A DNA stretch of 64,000 nt from an uncultured bacterium. GTDB taxonomy: Bacteria > Armatimonadota > UBA5829. Position 1 is the stretch's first letter. Each line of letters starts with the position of its first letter. The stretch is from contig CALJES010000004.1 of NCBI GenBank assembly GCA_938074205.1, forward strand, positions 1 to 64,000. Direction: 5' to 3'. The position numbers and the translations under genes were made by a program. A model generated the notes under the pieces. The model was not told where the DNA came from, did no database searches, and saw only the letters and a list, made by a program, of their open reading frames with translations. This document shows, piece after piece, positions 34,477-43,833 of the stretch.

Positions 34477-35277
34477 ATGAAGATCTACATCTTGACCGAT
34501 CTTGAGGGTGTAGGCGGCGTGGTGAACAGGACTCAGGTGTCGGCCGGAAGCGCCGCCTACGAAAAGGCATGCGATCGTCTGACGCTTGAAGTGAATGCTG
34601 CCGTGGAAGGGGCTGTCGCCGCCGGCGCAGACGAGATATTGGTTGTCGACGGACACGGCTCAAACAGCGCAGTTAATATGATTTATGAGAAGCTCCACCC
34701 GGCCGCATCGTACGTTCAGGGAGTGCCGTGGACAATCTACCCACAAGACCTGGATGATACTTACGACGCGATCTTCCAGATAGGGGCGCACGCTATGGCC
34801 GGAACAAAGGGCGCTGTGTTGGAGCACACTATGTCCTCAGAGCACTGGGTTGAAATGAGGATTAACGGCAAACCGATGGGCGAAGTCGGCTTGATCGCGG
34901 CGTGTGCAGGCGCGTACGAGGTGCCCTTTGTAATGGTCTCCGGCTGCGATAAGGCGTGTGCGGAAGCAAGAGCAATAGTTCCCGAAGTAGAGTGTGCTGT
35001 AGTAAAGTACGGCATCAGCCGCCATTGTGCTCGTCTGCTGCCTCACCCAGTAGTTTTGGACATTATTCGAGAGAAGGCTTGCCAAGCAGTCAAGAAGGCG
35101 CACATTGTGCAGCCCTTCAAGGTAGACGGTCCCGTAAGCATTGAAATAGATTATTTGAGAAACGATATGGTGGACATGATCAAGGAAAGGCAAGGCGTAG
35201 AAAAAATCGGACCTCGCACAGTGCGCTTCACCGGCAAGGACATTATCCAAGCTTACGCACGCGTGCGAGGAGCATAA
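34477..35277 (+). CDS. M55-family D-aminopeptidase (DppA-like)
   Basis: The 266-residue length and key residues match DppA of peptidase family M55: D8 and E10 in TDLEG, His in VDGHG near residue 60, His in GAHAMAG near 104, and Glu in GEVGLIAA near 133, which together hold two zinc ions. The nucleophilic His in LEHTMS lies near residue 115. The family hydrolyses short D-amino-acid peptides and is linked to cell-wall peptide recycling. A GGGGAG site precedes the ATG. It is apparently a single gene; no dipeptide transporter is adjacent. Confidence 0.93.
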   Translation: MKIYILTDLEGVGGVVNRTQVSAGSAAYEKACDRLTLEVNAAVEGAVAAGADEILVVDGHGSNSAVNMIYEKLHPAASYVQGVPWTIYPQDLDDTYDAIFQIGAHAMAGTKGAVLEHTMSSEHWVEMRINGKPMGEVGLIAACAGAYEVPFVMVSGCDKACAEARAIVPEVECAVVKYGISRHCARLLPHPVVLDIIREKACQAVKKAHIVQPFKVDGPVSIEIDYLRNDMVDMIKERQGVEKIGPRTVRFTGKDIIQAYARVRGA

Positions 35278-35399
35278 TTCGCAGCAGAACGGATGGCCAA
35301 TCCACCTCTGTACCTTCCCCCAGCGGCTTGCCTCTGTCGTTGCTTGGGCCGACCAGTTGTATGTGCCCTACTGAATCTGGCGAATTTTCAGCGGCGATG

Positions 35400-35519
35400 C
35401 TATCGCAGGTGAGGTATTGGTAGGTGATTCAAACAGTTTATTAGCGCGTTCGCCAGCGTGACCAGCAAGCCGAGTGCAACCGCGTTCACTATTATCAGGA
35501 AACCGTTGTCTCGCAGCAT
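35400..35519 (-). CDS. Possible 39-residue membrane peptide
   Basis: In the 357-base gap after the aminopeptidase a short frame encodes MLRDNGFLIIVNAVALGLLV and ends NHLPIPHLR, a single convincing transmembrane helix. It lies 115 bases downstream of the ABC ATPase on the same strand. The ribosome binding site is poor. It could be a small membrane protein, or a remnant of a permease that once accompanied the ATPase. The rest of the gap shows nothing I recognise. Confidence 0.3.
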   Translation of the reverse strand: MLRDNGFLIIVNAVALGLLVTLANALINCLNHLPIPHLR

Positions 35520-35634
35520 AGGACGCCTGCACGTTCCGGGCTGTATATGTAACCTGCCCTGTATTTGACTCCCACATGCCCACATTGTGCAAGCGTTATG
35601 CCAACTAGGCGCCCGCAGACAAAAACAGGTATTT

Positions 35635-36924
35635 TCATCGGTTTCCAATGAGCTTGTCTGCACTCGCCATCACTTTGTCCAGTATCCGCAATACATCGCT
35701 TAAGCTCTCAGCCGGTTCAGCGCCAGCTTCGATCGCATCTTGTACCAACTGAGCCGCAGTGCCGCCGGTGAAGTCTCTATCGCCAACGAGCTGAGGCTTC
35801 AGGATCACCACTCGTTTGCCAGCAGCGGCAGCATCCCGAATAGCTTGCACGTTTGCCAGATTGCCGTGACCTATCGGCGCGTCGGCTAGAACAACTAAAT
35901 CGGCAGACTCAATCAGCTTTCGATGTTTCCTATCCGCTTCCTCATTGATATATGTAAATGTGGGAAGCGAGATACAAGGCACGTCAAGTGCAATTGCAAC
36001 TTCATAATCGGCGTCGCCTTCGCTCAGGACTCCACATGTGACCTTACAGCCGTGCCGTACAAGGGTCGCAATAATAGGCGCAGCTGTTCCGCCTCCGCCG
36101 ACAACGTGAACCCAGGGTTGTTTCACCAGCTCGTCCGACCGGTTGGTCGGTGCGCGCTTGACGCCTGATATCACATATGGACGCTGTGTCACGGGATTCT
36201 TGCGAACCCAGACCTCGGCGCCGTAAACGCGTCGAATGTTGTCAGCGGTTACCACCTCGTCCGGCGCGCCAGAAGCTTGAACTGAGCCGCCGCCCATTAG
36301 GTAAAGACGGTCGCAGTATTGGCTCGCCAGATTCAAATCGTGCAAGACGGCTAGCACGGTGATATCTTTGTCTTTATTCAGCGATCGCAGCAGGTCCATG
36401 ATGTCGAATTGGAAGCTTATGTCCAGGTGCGACGTAGGCTCGTCGAGCAGCAGTATCTCAGGTTCCTGAGCGAGTGCCCGGGCGATCATAACTCGTTGTC
36501 TTTCACCGCCGGAGAGGGCATTTATTGACCGGTCTTTGATATGGAGCGTGCCAGTAAGCCTTAGGGCATTCTCAGCGATGGCAATATCTCGGGGGGACTC
36601 AACAGCAAATCTGCCCAGATGGGGTGAGCGCCCCATCAAGACAATCTCGAGCACGCTGAAATCAAACGCAACAATCACGTCCTGTGGAACCACAGCCACG
36701 CGCTTGGCGAAGTCCCTTGCGGCTATAGAGTATATGTCTTGCCCATCTAACTCAATGACACCGCAGGTAGGCTTGAGACATCGGGACATAGCCCTGATAA
36801 GAGTGGTTTTACCGCATCCGTTGGGCCCGATAACGCCCACGAAGTCACTGCGTGCCAAGTCGATAGACACGCCCCGCACGACCGGCTCATCGCCGTAGCC
36901 GGCGTGTATATTGTGAACCCGCAT
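35635..36924 (-). CDS. FecE/BtuD-type ABC ATPase with C-terminal Rossmann-like domain
   Basis: Residues about 1-250 are a standard iron-siderophore/cobalamin-type ABC ATPase: Walker A GPNGCGKTT, Q loop VVPQDV, signature LSGGERQRVMIARAL, Walker B LLLDEPTSHLD. From about 265 a second domain begins (PWVHVVGGGGTAAPIIATLVRHG), with a glycine-rich loop and alternating strands and helices to residue 420. Similar extensions occur on some cobalamin/haem ATPases, but its function is unknown. No permease or binding-protein gene accompanies it here. The start is taken at ATG 36924, 21 bases after the acetyltransferase gene; a GTG 9 bases earlier is possible. Confidence 0.9.
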   Translation of the reverse strand: MRVHNIHAGYGDEPVVRGVSIDLARSDFVGVIGPNGCGKTTLIRAMSRCLKPTCGVIELDGQDIYSIAARDFAKRVAVVPQDVIVAFDFSVLEIVLMGRSPHLGRFAVESPRDIAIAENALRLTGTLHIKDRSINALSGGERQRVMIARALAQEPEILLLDEPTSHLDISFQFDIMDLLRSLNKDKDITVLAVLHDLNLASQYCDRLYLMGGGSVQASGAPDEVVTADNIRRVYGAEVWVRKNPVTQRPYVISGVKRAPTNRSDELVKQPWVHVVGGGGTAAPIIATLVRHGCKVTCGVLSEGDADYEVAIALDVPCISLPTFTYINEEADRKHRKLIESADLVVLADAPIGHGNLANVQAIRDAAAAGKRVVILKPQLVGDRDFTGGTAAQLVQDAIEAGAEPAESLSDVLRILDKVMASADKLIGNR

Positions 36925-36945
36925 TAGGCACACGTCGCTATCTAC

Positions 36946-38064
36946 TCAGAAGTGGTCTGCAGCCCAGACGTAAGGGTTTTGAGGAGGAAAAAGGATTTCG
37001 AGAAGGCTCGACGCGCTGTCATTAAACACTACATCGGGTTCGGTGAGCATATCTCGAGCGCGACGATATCCGTATACAAGTTGCACAAGCTTTGATTGAG
37101 GCAGTTGAACACTGTTGGTCCGGTTGCCCTCGTTTGCAACGTTCACTCTGCCGTTTCTAAGCGTAAGAGCAAGTTCTCCCACATCCGTGCTAATCCACAA
37201 GCAAGTATCCACATCGCGATGCTCTGAAGCTGCCAGCCGTCTGCTGAGCTCGCCCGCAATCTTTTCGAATAGACTGTGCAAGTTGACTACTCGCGCCATA
37301 CCTCCGCCGCAGCGCGCGTAGTTCGTCGTGACACTGCATTCGTATCGGTGGCAGAACTCAGCAAACGGGTGATCAGGAGGCAGCAGCATATTAATAGAGC
37401 CCGTACGCCGGTCTATGGCGAGCTTCGCAAATTCGTAGAGCAGGTTCGGATAAGCAAGCGGATCGCTTGATTCCACTTCTGTAACAACGACTTCTGTCTG
37501 GTGTCTGTCGTACGCAGCATATCCGACGAAATTACCGCCGTTGTCGGTTGCGACAATCACATCTGCCTCTACTCCCCACCGTGACCCTTTGGATATGCCT
37601 GAGAAATGGCCTTTCTCGCGTACTAGAGTGGCGGTTCTGCAGCTGTTTGCCGAGTTGTAAAGACCGATCAAACCGTCCAGGTCGCTCTCCGTATAGGGGC
37701 GTACGGTGAAGCTTCCCAAGGCACTCTCGGCTCGTTCGGCGTCGCGTGTAGCGATTGTCAGGGTAGTAGGTGCCATACACACCGCATAGCCGAACTTAGG
37801 ATAAAAATCGCGGATGCCGAAAAGCCACGACACGTCAAAACCTTCGTCCTGCATATACTTGATGGTGTCCTGGATAACGCGACGTGAGTAACCTTTCATA
37901 CGCTCGCTGGGCTCTGTGCCGACACCCGCGATTCCTCCCATTCGAACAACCGCGGAGCCAATGCGCTGGTGATAGTCGATAACCGTCAGCCAACTGACTT
38001 TCTTGCCATCAATATATAGCGCCCTGTGACACCGCGGACCATCTGTGGTTGCGAGGATTTCCAT
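36946..38064 (-). CDS. Eis-family GNAT acetyltransferase
   Basis: The 372-residue protein follows the Eis layout: a first GNAT domain (AVVRMGGIAGVGTEPSERMKG with the acetyl-CoA loop, then FYPKFGYAV), a second degenerate GNAT domain (about 110-270) and a C-terminal SCP2-like domain (about 280-372; LWISTDVGELALTLRNGRV). Eis enzymes acetylate amines such as aminoglycosides at several positions; the physiological substrate here is unknown. It begins 5 bases after the oxidoreductase stop and is followed closely by the ABC ATPase, so the three are probably one transcript. Confidence 0.88.
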   Translation of the reverse strand: MEILATTDGPRCHRALYIDGKKVSWLTVIDYHQRIGSAVVRMGGIAGVGTEPSERMKGYSRRVIQDTIKYMQDEGFDVSWLFGIRDFYPKFGYAVCMAPTTLTIATRDAERAESALGSFTVRPYTESDLDGLIGLYNSANSCRTATLVREKGHFSGISKGSRWGVEADVIVATDNGGNFVGYAAYDRHQTEVVVTEVESSDPLAYPNLLYEFAKLAIDRRTGSINMLLPPDHPFAEFCHRYECSVTTNYARCGGGMARVVNLHSLFEKIAGELSRRLAASEHRDVDTCLWISTDVGELALTLRNGRVNVANEGNRTNSVQLPQSKLVQLVYGYRRARDMLTEPDVVFNDSASSLLEILFPPQNPYVWAADHF

Positions 38065-38069
38065 TCAGA

Positions 38070-39380
38070 TCACACCGCCCAAGGAGCACGGGCCAGTCTC
38101 TTCAGAAGCGCATTCGCCTCAGGATCCCCGACAAACTCTTCTTTCACTGGATCCCATCTCAGCTTCCGCCCGCCTAACTTCAAGGAAATATTGCACAAAT
38201 GGCAGATGGTTACCGATCTGTGCCCTATTTCTGCGTCGCAAATTGGCTGCTGCCGGGATCGTATGCACTCTACGAAGTTCGCCGCGTGGTTGTTGGATTC
38301 GTAGAGTCGGATGGCATTGCTCGGCAGAGGCTCTTCGATAAGCTTCGGATCGCTCGCCTTGATCTCACCGCGGCTTACGAATATCCACCCTTCTTCGCCG
38401 TAGAAGTGTACCCCGTTGGGACCCTCATTCGTGACGCGCAGATGCACGCCGTTCTCGTAAATCAGCGTAACATCGAACTCAGGTATCGTATCGTAGCAGT
38501 TCACACCGATTTTAGGACCTCTGCCGTATGCTTGCACACTGATGGGTCCGGATCTATCGGTGCCAAGCCCCCACTGGGCGATGTCACAGTGATGCGCACC
38601 CCAGTCCGTAAGCATGCCTCCCGAATAATCAAGCCACCATCTAAATGACCCATGGGTGCGCTCGCGCACATAATCCACCATGGGAGCGGGTCCAAGCCAC
38701 ATGTCCCAATCGAAATCGGATGGCACGTCCTGGACGGGGAAAGGACCGCCGACCGGTCCCGTGGGCAGATGCGCTTCCACCTTGGTCAGCTTACCGATGC
38801 GACCGTTCCTTACAAGCTCGCACGCAAGTCTGAACCGCTTGTCCGACCTCTGTTGGCTTCCGGTCTGGAACACCGCGCCTGTTTCACGCCAAGTCTTGAC
38901 GATCTTCTTGCCCTGGTCGATCGTTAGCGTGAGCGGCTTCTCGCAGTACACGTCCTTGCCAGCCTTCATTGCGGCTATACACATGTATGCGTGCCAGTGA
39001 TCCGGGGTGCCGATAACTACTGCGTCGATGTCTTTCTGTGCCAGAAGCTCACGGAAGTCTTTATACTTCCGGCATTCGGGACCCAGCCTTTCAGCGGCTT
39101 CATTCAGATGGGTTTCGTCGACGTCGCACGCAGCCACCACTTTTACGCCTGGCTGAGATGCAATCGCGAGCGTGTCGTGCAGTCCCTGTTTGTAGCCGCC
39201 CTTACTTCCACCGGGGCCAATAACTGCCACATTTATTTGGTCATTTGGACCAAACTTTTTCCTGCGGAGTCCAGCGGCGTAGCTCTCGCGTTTCGTAAAC
39301 CATTCGGGTAAGGATACGAATGCCACACCTGCAGCAGTAGAAGTCAGAAACGTTCGCCGAGAAATCTTGCCATCGCTCAT
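38070..39380 (-). CDS. Tat-exported Gfo/Idh/MocA-family oxidoreductase
   Basis: The 436-residue protein opens with a twin-arginine signal (SRRTFLTSTAAGVAFVSLP). The Rossmann fold follows (INVAVIGPGGSKGGY; VVAACDVDE), with the family's EKPLT motif near residue 150 and a substrate-binding beta domain (GGMLTDWGAHHCDIAQWG). Members of this secreted branch are abundant in Planctomycetota and Armatimonadota and act on sugars, with NAD(P) carried in already bound. The substrate is unknown. An AGGAGA site lies upstream of the ATG. The 194-base gap behind it (39381-39574) must contain its promoter. Confidence 0.93.
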   Translation of the reverse strand: MSDGKISRRTFLTSTAAGVAFVSLPEWFTKRESYAAGLRRKKFGPNDQINVAVIGPGGSKGGYKQGLHDTLAIASQPGVKVVAACDVDETHLNEAAERLGPECRKYKDFRELLAQKDIDAVVIGTPDHWHAYMCIAAMKAGKDVYCEKPLTLTIDQGKKIVKTWRETGAVFQTGSQQRSDKRFRLACELVRNGRIGKLTKVEAHLPTGPVGGPFPVQDVPSDFDWDMWLGPAPMVDYVRERTHGSFRWWLDYSGGMLTDWGAHHCDIAQWGLGTDRSGPISVQAYGRGPKIGVNCYDTIPEFDVTLIYENGVHLRVTNEGPNGVHFYGEEGWIFVSRGEIKASDPKLIEEPLPSNAIRLYESNNHAANFVECIRSRQQPICDAEIGHRSVTICHLCNISLKLGGRKLRWDPVKEEFVGDPEANALLKRLARAPWAV

Positions 39381-39574
39381 TTCCTAATCTCTCCTAATCG
39401 CCGAAATGGGAATCTTGTATCACCTTTATGGATGTGGCCTGAGCATTCCTTCCAAACTTGCTGAAGTCTGCAAACGTGAATTAGTAGCCAATGCAGCGTT
39501 GGCAAACGTGGCAGGTTCTACTATAGGGGGAGATCCTAGAGCGATTACTACTAGGGCTTCAGATTCTTCTTGCT

Positions 39575-40864
39575 CTAAGAGGCTTTTTCGATGTCGTCGA
39601 GCGCAGCCTGGCCTATTTCGCTGAGCGTGATTAATGTCGGCTCCTTCCTGCCAACAATCGTCTCCTTTGTAACAATGCACTTCTTTACGTCTTTGCAGGA
39701 GGGCACTTCGTACATTATATTCAGCATGACCTCTTCTATGATGGCTCGAAGGGCCCTAGCGCCCATGCCGCGCTTGAGTGCTTCAGCAGCTATCGCTCTG
39801 AGCGCGTCCTGGGTGAATACGAGTTCCACGCCATCGTAATCAAAGAATTTCTGGTACTGCTTGACAAGGGCGTTCTTAGGCTGGGTTAGTATTTTGACCA
39901 AGTCGTCCTCGTCCAGCTGGTCCAAGGTAGCTATAACAGGCAGGCGTCCAACTAGTTCGGGGATGAGTCCGTACTTCAATAAGTCCTCGGGAAGTACTTG
40001 TGCCAATATTTCACCGACGTTGTAGTTTTTCTTGCTTTTCACCTGTGCGCGGAATCCCATCGCATTTTGCGAGATCCTGCGCAAAATAATTTCTTCCAGA
40101 CCCTCGAAGGCTCCGCCGCAGATGAACAAGATGTTCGTAGTGTCGATTGGAATGTACTCCTGTTGAGGGTGCTTTCTTCCCCCCTGCGGTGGTACGTTCG
40201 CTATTGTGCCTTCCAGGATCTTAAGTAAAGCTTGCTGAACGCCTTCGCCGGAGACGTCTCTGGTGATCGACGGGTTTTCGGACTTGCGAGCAATCTTGTC
40301 AATCTCGTCGATGTATACTATGCCTCTCTGTGCATTCTTAATCGTGTTTTGTATGCTGTCGCCGGTGTCTGCTGCCTGAAGGAGTTTGAGTAGAATGTTC
40401 TCCACGTCCTCGCCTACGTATCCGGCTTCAGTCAGAGACGTAGCATCAGCTATCGCGAAGGGAACATTGAGTATTTTCGCAAGAGTCTGAGCGAGGAGGG
40501 TCTTGCCGGAACCCGTAGGGCCGACCAGCAGGATATTAGATTTCTGTAGCTCGACGTCGCCAGGACGTGAATTGATGCGCTTAAAATGATTGTATACCGC
40601 TACGGAGAGTATACGTTTAGCCTTGTCCTGACCTACGACGTACTGGCTTAGTATGCGGTATATCTCTTTTGGCTTAGGAATGTTGTCCGTTGGTACATAA
40701 GCTTCCGGTTGGGTGGAGCTGCCTCTAATAATCTCACTACATAGCTCCACACAATCCGTGCATATCCCCCCGTACACACCCACAAGAAGCTTCTTGGCTT
40801 GGTCCTTCGTCTTACCACAGAGGGCGCATCGTTCTGCGGCGCGGTCATAACCGATTCTGGCCAA
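39575..40864 (-). CDS. clpX: ATP-dependent protease ATPase subunit ClpX
   Basis: The 429-residue protein is full length: an N-terminal zinc-binding domain with C13, C16, C35 and C38; Walker A GPTGSGKT (about 115); Walker [11 protein letters not shown]; the RKSENPS and arginine-finger regions; and a C-terminal sensor-2 domain ([10 protein letters not shown]). ClpX unfolds tagged substrates and feeds them to ClpP. The TTG start is supported by GGGGGA 9 bases upstream. It follows clpP by 93 bases in a tig-clpP-clpX group, a common order in bacteria. Confidence 0.97.
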   Translation of the reverse strand: MARIGYDRAAERCALCGKTKDQAKKLLVGVYGGICTDCVELCSEIIRGSSTQPEAYVPTDNIPKPKEIYRILSQYVVGQDKAKRILSVAVYNHFKRINSRPGDVELQKSNILLVGPTGSGKTLLAQTLAKILNVPFAIADATSLTEAGYVGEDVENILLKLLQAADTGDSIQNTIKNAQRGIVYIDEIDKIARKSENPSITRDVSGEGVQQALLKILEGTIANVPPQGGRKHPQQEYIPIDTTNILFICGGAFEGLEEIILRRISQNAMGFRAQVKSKKNYNVGEILAQVLPEDLLKYGLIPELVGRLPVIATLDQLDEDDLVKILTQPKNALVKQYQKFFDYDGVELVFTQDALRAIAAEALKRGMGARALRAIIEEVMLNIMYEVPSCKDVKKCIVTKETIVGRKEPTLITLSEIGQAALDDIEKAS

Positions 40865-40957
40865 ATCGCTAATCCCCCGGTTCGTTAACTGGATCGCCCA
40901 CCTCGTCTATCAGCTGAATGAGAATTACTCGCGTCAGTAGTTGTCCACGAGCGTCTA

Positions 40958-41542
40958 TCAGCTTTTCGAAGTGATCACCTTATCTATAATGCCATATTCT
41001 CGCGCTTCATCTGCTGACATGTAGTAGTCGCGGTCGATGTCTTTTTCAACTTTTTCTCTCGGCTGGCCCGTATGCTTTGCCAGTATGTCGATAAGCAGAG
41101 CTTTGTAACGCAGCACTTCCCGCGCCACAATATCAATATCTGAGGGCGTACCGTGGAAACCTGCGCTTCCTTGGTGAATCATTACCCGTGCGTTTGGAAG
41201 CGACAGCCTCTTGCCGGGCGCACCGGCAGCCAGAAGTACAGCAGCCATACTCATCGCATGCCCGACACATAGAGTGGCCACATCCGGCTTGATTACCTGC
41301 ATAGTATCGTAGATAGCTAAGCCGGCTATAACGGACCCTCCCGGGCTGTTTATGTATAGCTCTATTTCGCGGTCGGGGTCTTCTTTCTCGAGAAAAAGCA
41401 TTTGCGCCACAACTAGGTTGGCTATATCGTCATCTATAGCCGTGCCGATGAAAATTATTCGATCCTTGAGCAGTCGGGAGTAGATGTCGTAGGCTCGCTC
41501 TCCGCGGGCTGTTTGCTCTACGACCATGGGAATCAAAGCCAT
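40958..41542 (-). CDS. clpP: ATP-dependent Clp protease proteolytic subunit
   Basis: The 194-residue serine protease shows the catalytic Ser in [11 protein letters not shown], His in [11 protein letters not shown] and Asp in [11 protein letters not shown]. The ATG at 41542 ([11 protein letters not shown]) has AAAGGAG at good spacing and matches the usual ClpP length; the frame is open 16 codons further. The product forms a tetradecameric barrel that degrades substrates delivered by ClpX, including tmRNA-tagged chains. It lies 99 bases downstream of tig. Confidence 0.97.
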   Translation of the reverse strand: MALIPMVVEQTARGERAYDIYSRLLKDRIIFIGTAIDDDIANLVVAQMLFLEKEDPDREIELYINSPGGSVIAGLAIYDTMQVIKPDVATLCVGHAMSMAAVLLAAGAPGKRLSLPNARVMIHQGSAGFHGTPSDIDIVAREVLRYKALLIDILAKHTGQPREKVEKDIDRDYYMSADEAREYGIIDKVITSKS

Positions 41543-41641
41543 GCGAACGAACTCCTTTCGTTCCGTTGTATAGAAGCTAATCTGAGGCAACTGATGGTGC
41601 GCATCGCAGAGCCCCAGGGTTATCTCAAACGTTCGGCGCTT

Positions 41642-42964
41642 TTAACTGCTCACGTTCTTTATATTGGACGCGTGAACCAAAAAATCCAGAACCTTTTTTC
41701 GTCGAGCGCGGTTTTCTATCATACTTTTGCTTTGGGTAGACTCGACGTAAGCCCTCATCGTTTCCACGGGCACCCGGCGCTCGCGAGCCAGTTGCTTTAT
41801 TTCAGCGTCCACATCTTCTTCTGATACGGTTATGTTTTCGCGTTGGGCGATTTCCCGAAAGACCAACATATTGGTTATCTGCTTGCGAACATTCTCAGCT
41901 ATTTGCTCGCGCAGTTGATCCAACGTCTGATTGGTATGGCGAAGGTAGTCCGGCAGTGTCAGATCTCTGCGCCGAAGTGTGCCCACAAGTTCTTCGAGCT
42001 CTGATTCTACTGCTTCATCAACAATTGCTTCGGGGAACGAAACCTTCGAACCAGAAACAACCTTGTTTACAAGTTCCGCGCGTACCACGTCGTCAGCTTC
42101 AGCGTGTGCTGCTTTCTCTAAGGCGGACCGAATGAGCGATCTAAGCTTCTCAACAGAGTCTACTCTGTCACCTTCGGGCTCTTCCCCTTCGTTTTCCTCT
42201 CTTGCAAACAGCTTTTGGACCCACTCGTCCGTGACTTCAGGCAGCGTTCGCGAATGGATACTGTTCACCTTGGTGACTAGCACGACAGTCTGCCCACGCA
42301 ACTTTTCGTCCGGATAATCGTCGGGGTAAGTAACATGGATTTGTTTTTCTTCGCCGGCAACCATGCCGATTATACCCTTGTCAAAGTCCGGCAGGTTCTC
42401 GCCTACGCGAACTCGTGCACGCTGCGGCTTATCTTCGGGCTCGTCCTCGCTGCGAATCTCCACATCAACCACGTCGCCCTCTTGAACTCCGCGGTCCGTT
42501 ACAGGTTCGTAAGGGGTTGTCTCGTCGACAAGTCGATCAATCTCAGCCTGAACGTCCTCATCCGTCACAGCGCGAACTCTTCGTTCCACTTCCAAGCCTA
42601 CGTAGTCGCCCAGTTCCACAACAGGCTCAAGCGGAACTTTTACCTTGAAGCGCATAGGCTCATTGGGCTCTAGGTGAATAAGCTCATAGTTTGCAGGCCG
42701 GAATGGGTCCAGCTTGGTTTCTTCAAGTGCTTCCTCGTACGCAGCAGAGATCAATTTGTCCGCTACGCGCTCTCGAACTACGTCTTTGTCTAGGAACGTC
42801 TCCAAAACTACCCTCGGCGCTTTGCCCTTGCGGAAGCCAGGAACCGTTACAGATTTCCCTAGCTGGGTATAAACATCATCATATGCCGAGGCGACCTTTT
42901 CTGCATCTACCTCGATCTCGAGTTCGACTTCGCACGGGCTGATTTGCTCTCGTCTGACTAACAT
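41642..42964 (-). CDS. tig: Trigger factor chaperone
   Basis: The 440-residue protein has the ribosome-binding tail with the GFRKGKAP signature near residue 45, a PPIase (FKBP-like) domain about 155-245 (EGDVVDVEIRS; TYPDDYP), and a long helical C-terminal chaperone domain ending in SMIENRARRKKVLDFL. It binds nascent chains at the ribosome exit. I prefer ATG 42964 to 42994 because AGGGAGA lies just upstream and the family starts at this point. The acidic insert EENEGEEPEGD near 265 is unusual but small. It is first in the tig-clpP-clpX group. Confidence 0.95.
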   Translation of the reverse strand: MLVRREQISPCEVELEIEVDAEKVASAYDDVYTQLGKSVTVPGFRKGKAPRVVLETFLDKDVVRERVADKLISAAYEEALEETKLDPFRPANYELIHLEPNEPMRFKVKVPLEPVVELGDYVGLEVERRVRAVTDEDVQAEIDRLVDETTPYEPVTDRGVQEGDVVDVEIRSEDEPEDKPQRARVRVGENLPDFDKGIIGMVAGEEKQIHVTYPDDYPDEKLRGQTVVLVTKVNSIHSRTLPEVTDEWVQKLFAREENEGEEPEGDRVDSVEKLRSLIRSALEKAAHAEADDVVRAELVNKVVSGSKVSFPEAIVDEAVESELEELVGTLRRRDLTLPDYLRHTNQTLDQLREQIAENVRKQITNMLVFREIAQRENITVSEEDVDAEIKQLARERRVPVETMRAYVESTQSKSMIENRARRKKVLDFLVHASNIKNVSS

Positions 42965-43143
42965 TTTGAGTCTCCCTTGGCGCGCTGCGAACAAAGCACG
43001 ATGGGCTAAGATTCTACCTCAGTACAACCAAGCCTCGACATCCGGTACCTTTAGTTCGTGCGCCGTTTTGATTGTAGTACCCTGCGGCTTACAAAATAAG
43101 CTCGCTACGGCCGTTTGATCTCCACTGCGAGCTGAGAAAAAAG

Positions 43144-43218
43144 TGGAGCGGGGGACGGGACTCGAACCCGCGACATCCACCTTGGCAAGGTGGCGTTCTA
43201 CCACTGAACCACCCCCGC
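43144..43218 (-). tRNA. tRNA-Gly (GCC)
   Basis: Minus strand: 5' GCGGGGG pairs with CCCCCGC; the encoded tail is TCCA. The anticodon stem CCACC/GGTGG encloses TTGCCAA, anticodon GCC; the T arm contains GGTTCGAGTCC. Confidence 0.95.
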
Positions 43219-43296
43219 ACCAATCCTAATACAATTGTTTCGCTTGCCGCCCTTGCGAATGCCCCTTCGAGCTAATTTTTCTTCAGGACAAGGGTG

Positions 43297-43380
43297 TGGT
43301 GGGCGAGAGGAGAGTTGAACTCCTACGCCTTGCGGCACTGGATCCTAAGTCCAGCGTGTCTGCCATTCCACCACTCGCCC
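43297..43380 (-). tRNA. tRNA-Leu (TAG)
   Basis: Minus strand: GGGCGAG pairs with CTCGCCC before an encoded ACCA tail. The anticodon stem CTGGA/TCCAG encloses CTTAGGA, anticodon TAG. A variable arm (TGCCGCAAGGCGT) makes it class II, as expected for leucine. It is the second Leu tRNA of the window. Confidence 0.95.
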
Positions 43381-43481
43381 CGAAGCCGAAACTCTGTCGC
43401 TTTGCCGTCACGATAACGTTGCTCTTATCGCCCTTAAAGGCAGCCCGCGTAACGACGTCAAGACGCAAATAAGAAGAAACT

Positions 43482-43557
43482 TGGTGGACGATCAGGGACT
43501 CGAACCCTGGACCAATGGATTAAGAGTCCACTGCTCTACCAACTGAGCTAATCGTCC
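43482..43557 (-). tRNA. tRNA-Lys (CTT)
   Basis: Minus strand: GGACGAT pairs with ATCGTCC before an encoded ACCA tail. The anticodon loop CTCTTAA gives CTT; the D arm has AGCTCAGTTGGTAGAGC. It is the first transcribed of the three clustered tRNAs (Lys, Leu, Gly). Confidence 0.95.
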
Positions 43558-43833
43558 TCGATGAAAGGCTTCCGATGGTAATTATACCAACCGCTGCAGT
43601 TCTTAGTCAATGCAGCCGCAAGAAATCTTTCCAGGACGATAAACCCACAGCCCCAACGGCTCCTCCACTTTTGAATTATACCAGTATCCCAACACCTCGT
43701 CAAACCAGATGTGGCGCTTTCGTAAGTTGCGGACCTTTCGGTCGCCAATACAAATATGGCTGTTAGAAGATGCCAGTACCATAGCCAAGTTGGACTTTAG
43801 ATATAAGAAAGCGCTTTCGGCAGCTGGTAGTTT

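Noticed and set aside
43800-43815. Palindrome GAAAGCGCTTTC after the P-type ATPase as a terminator
   Set aside because: Without a loop it cannot form a terminator hairpin, and no T-run follows on the minus strand.
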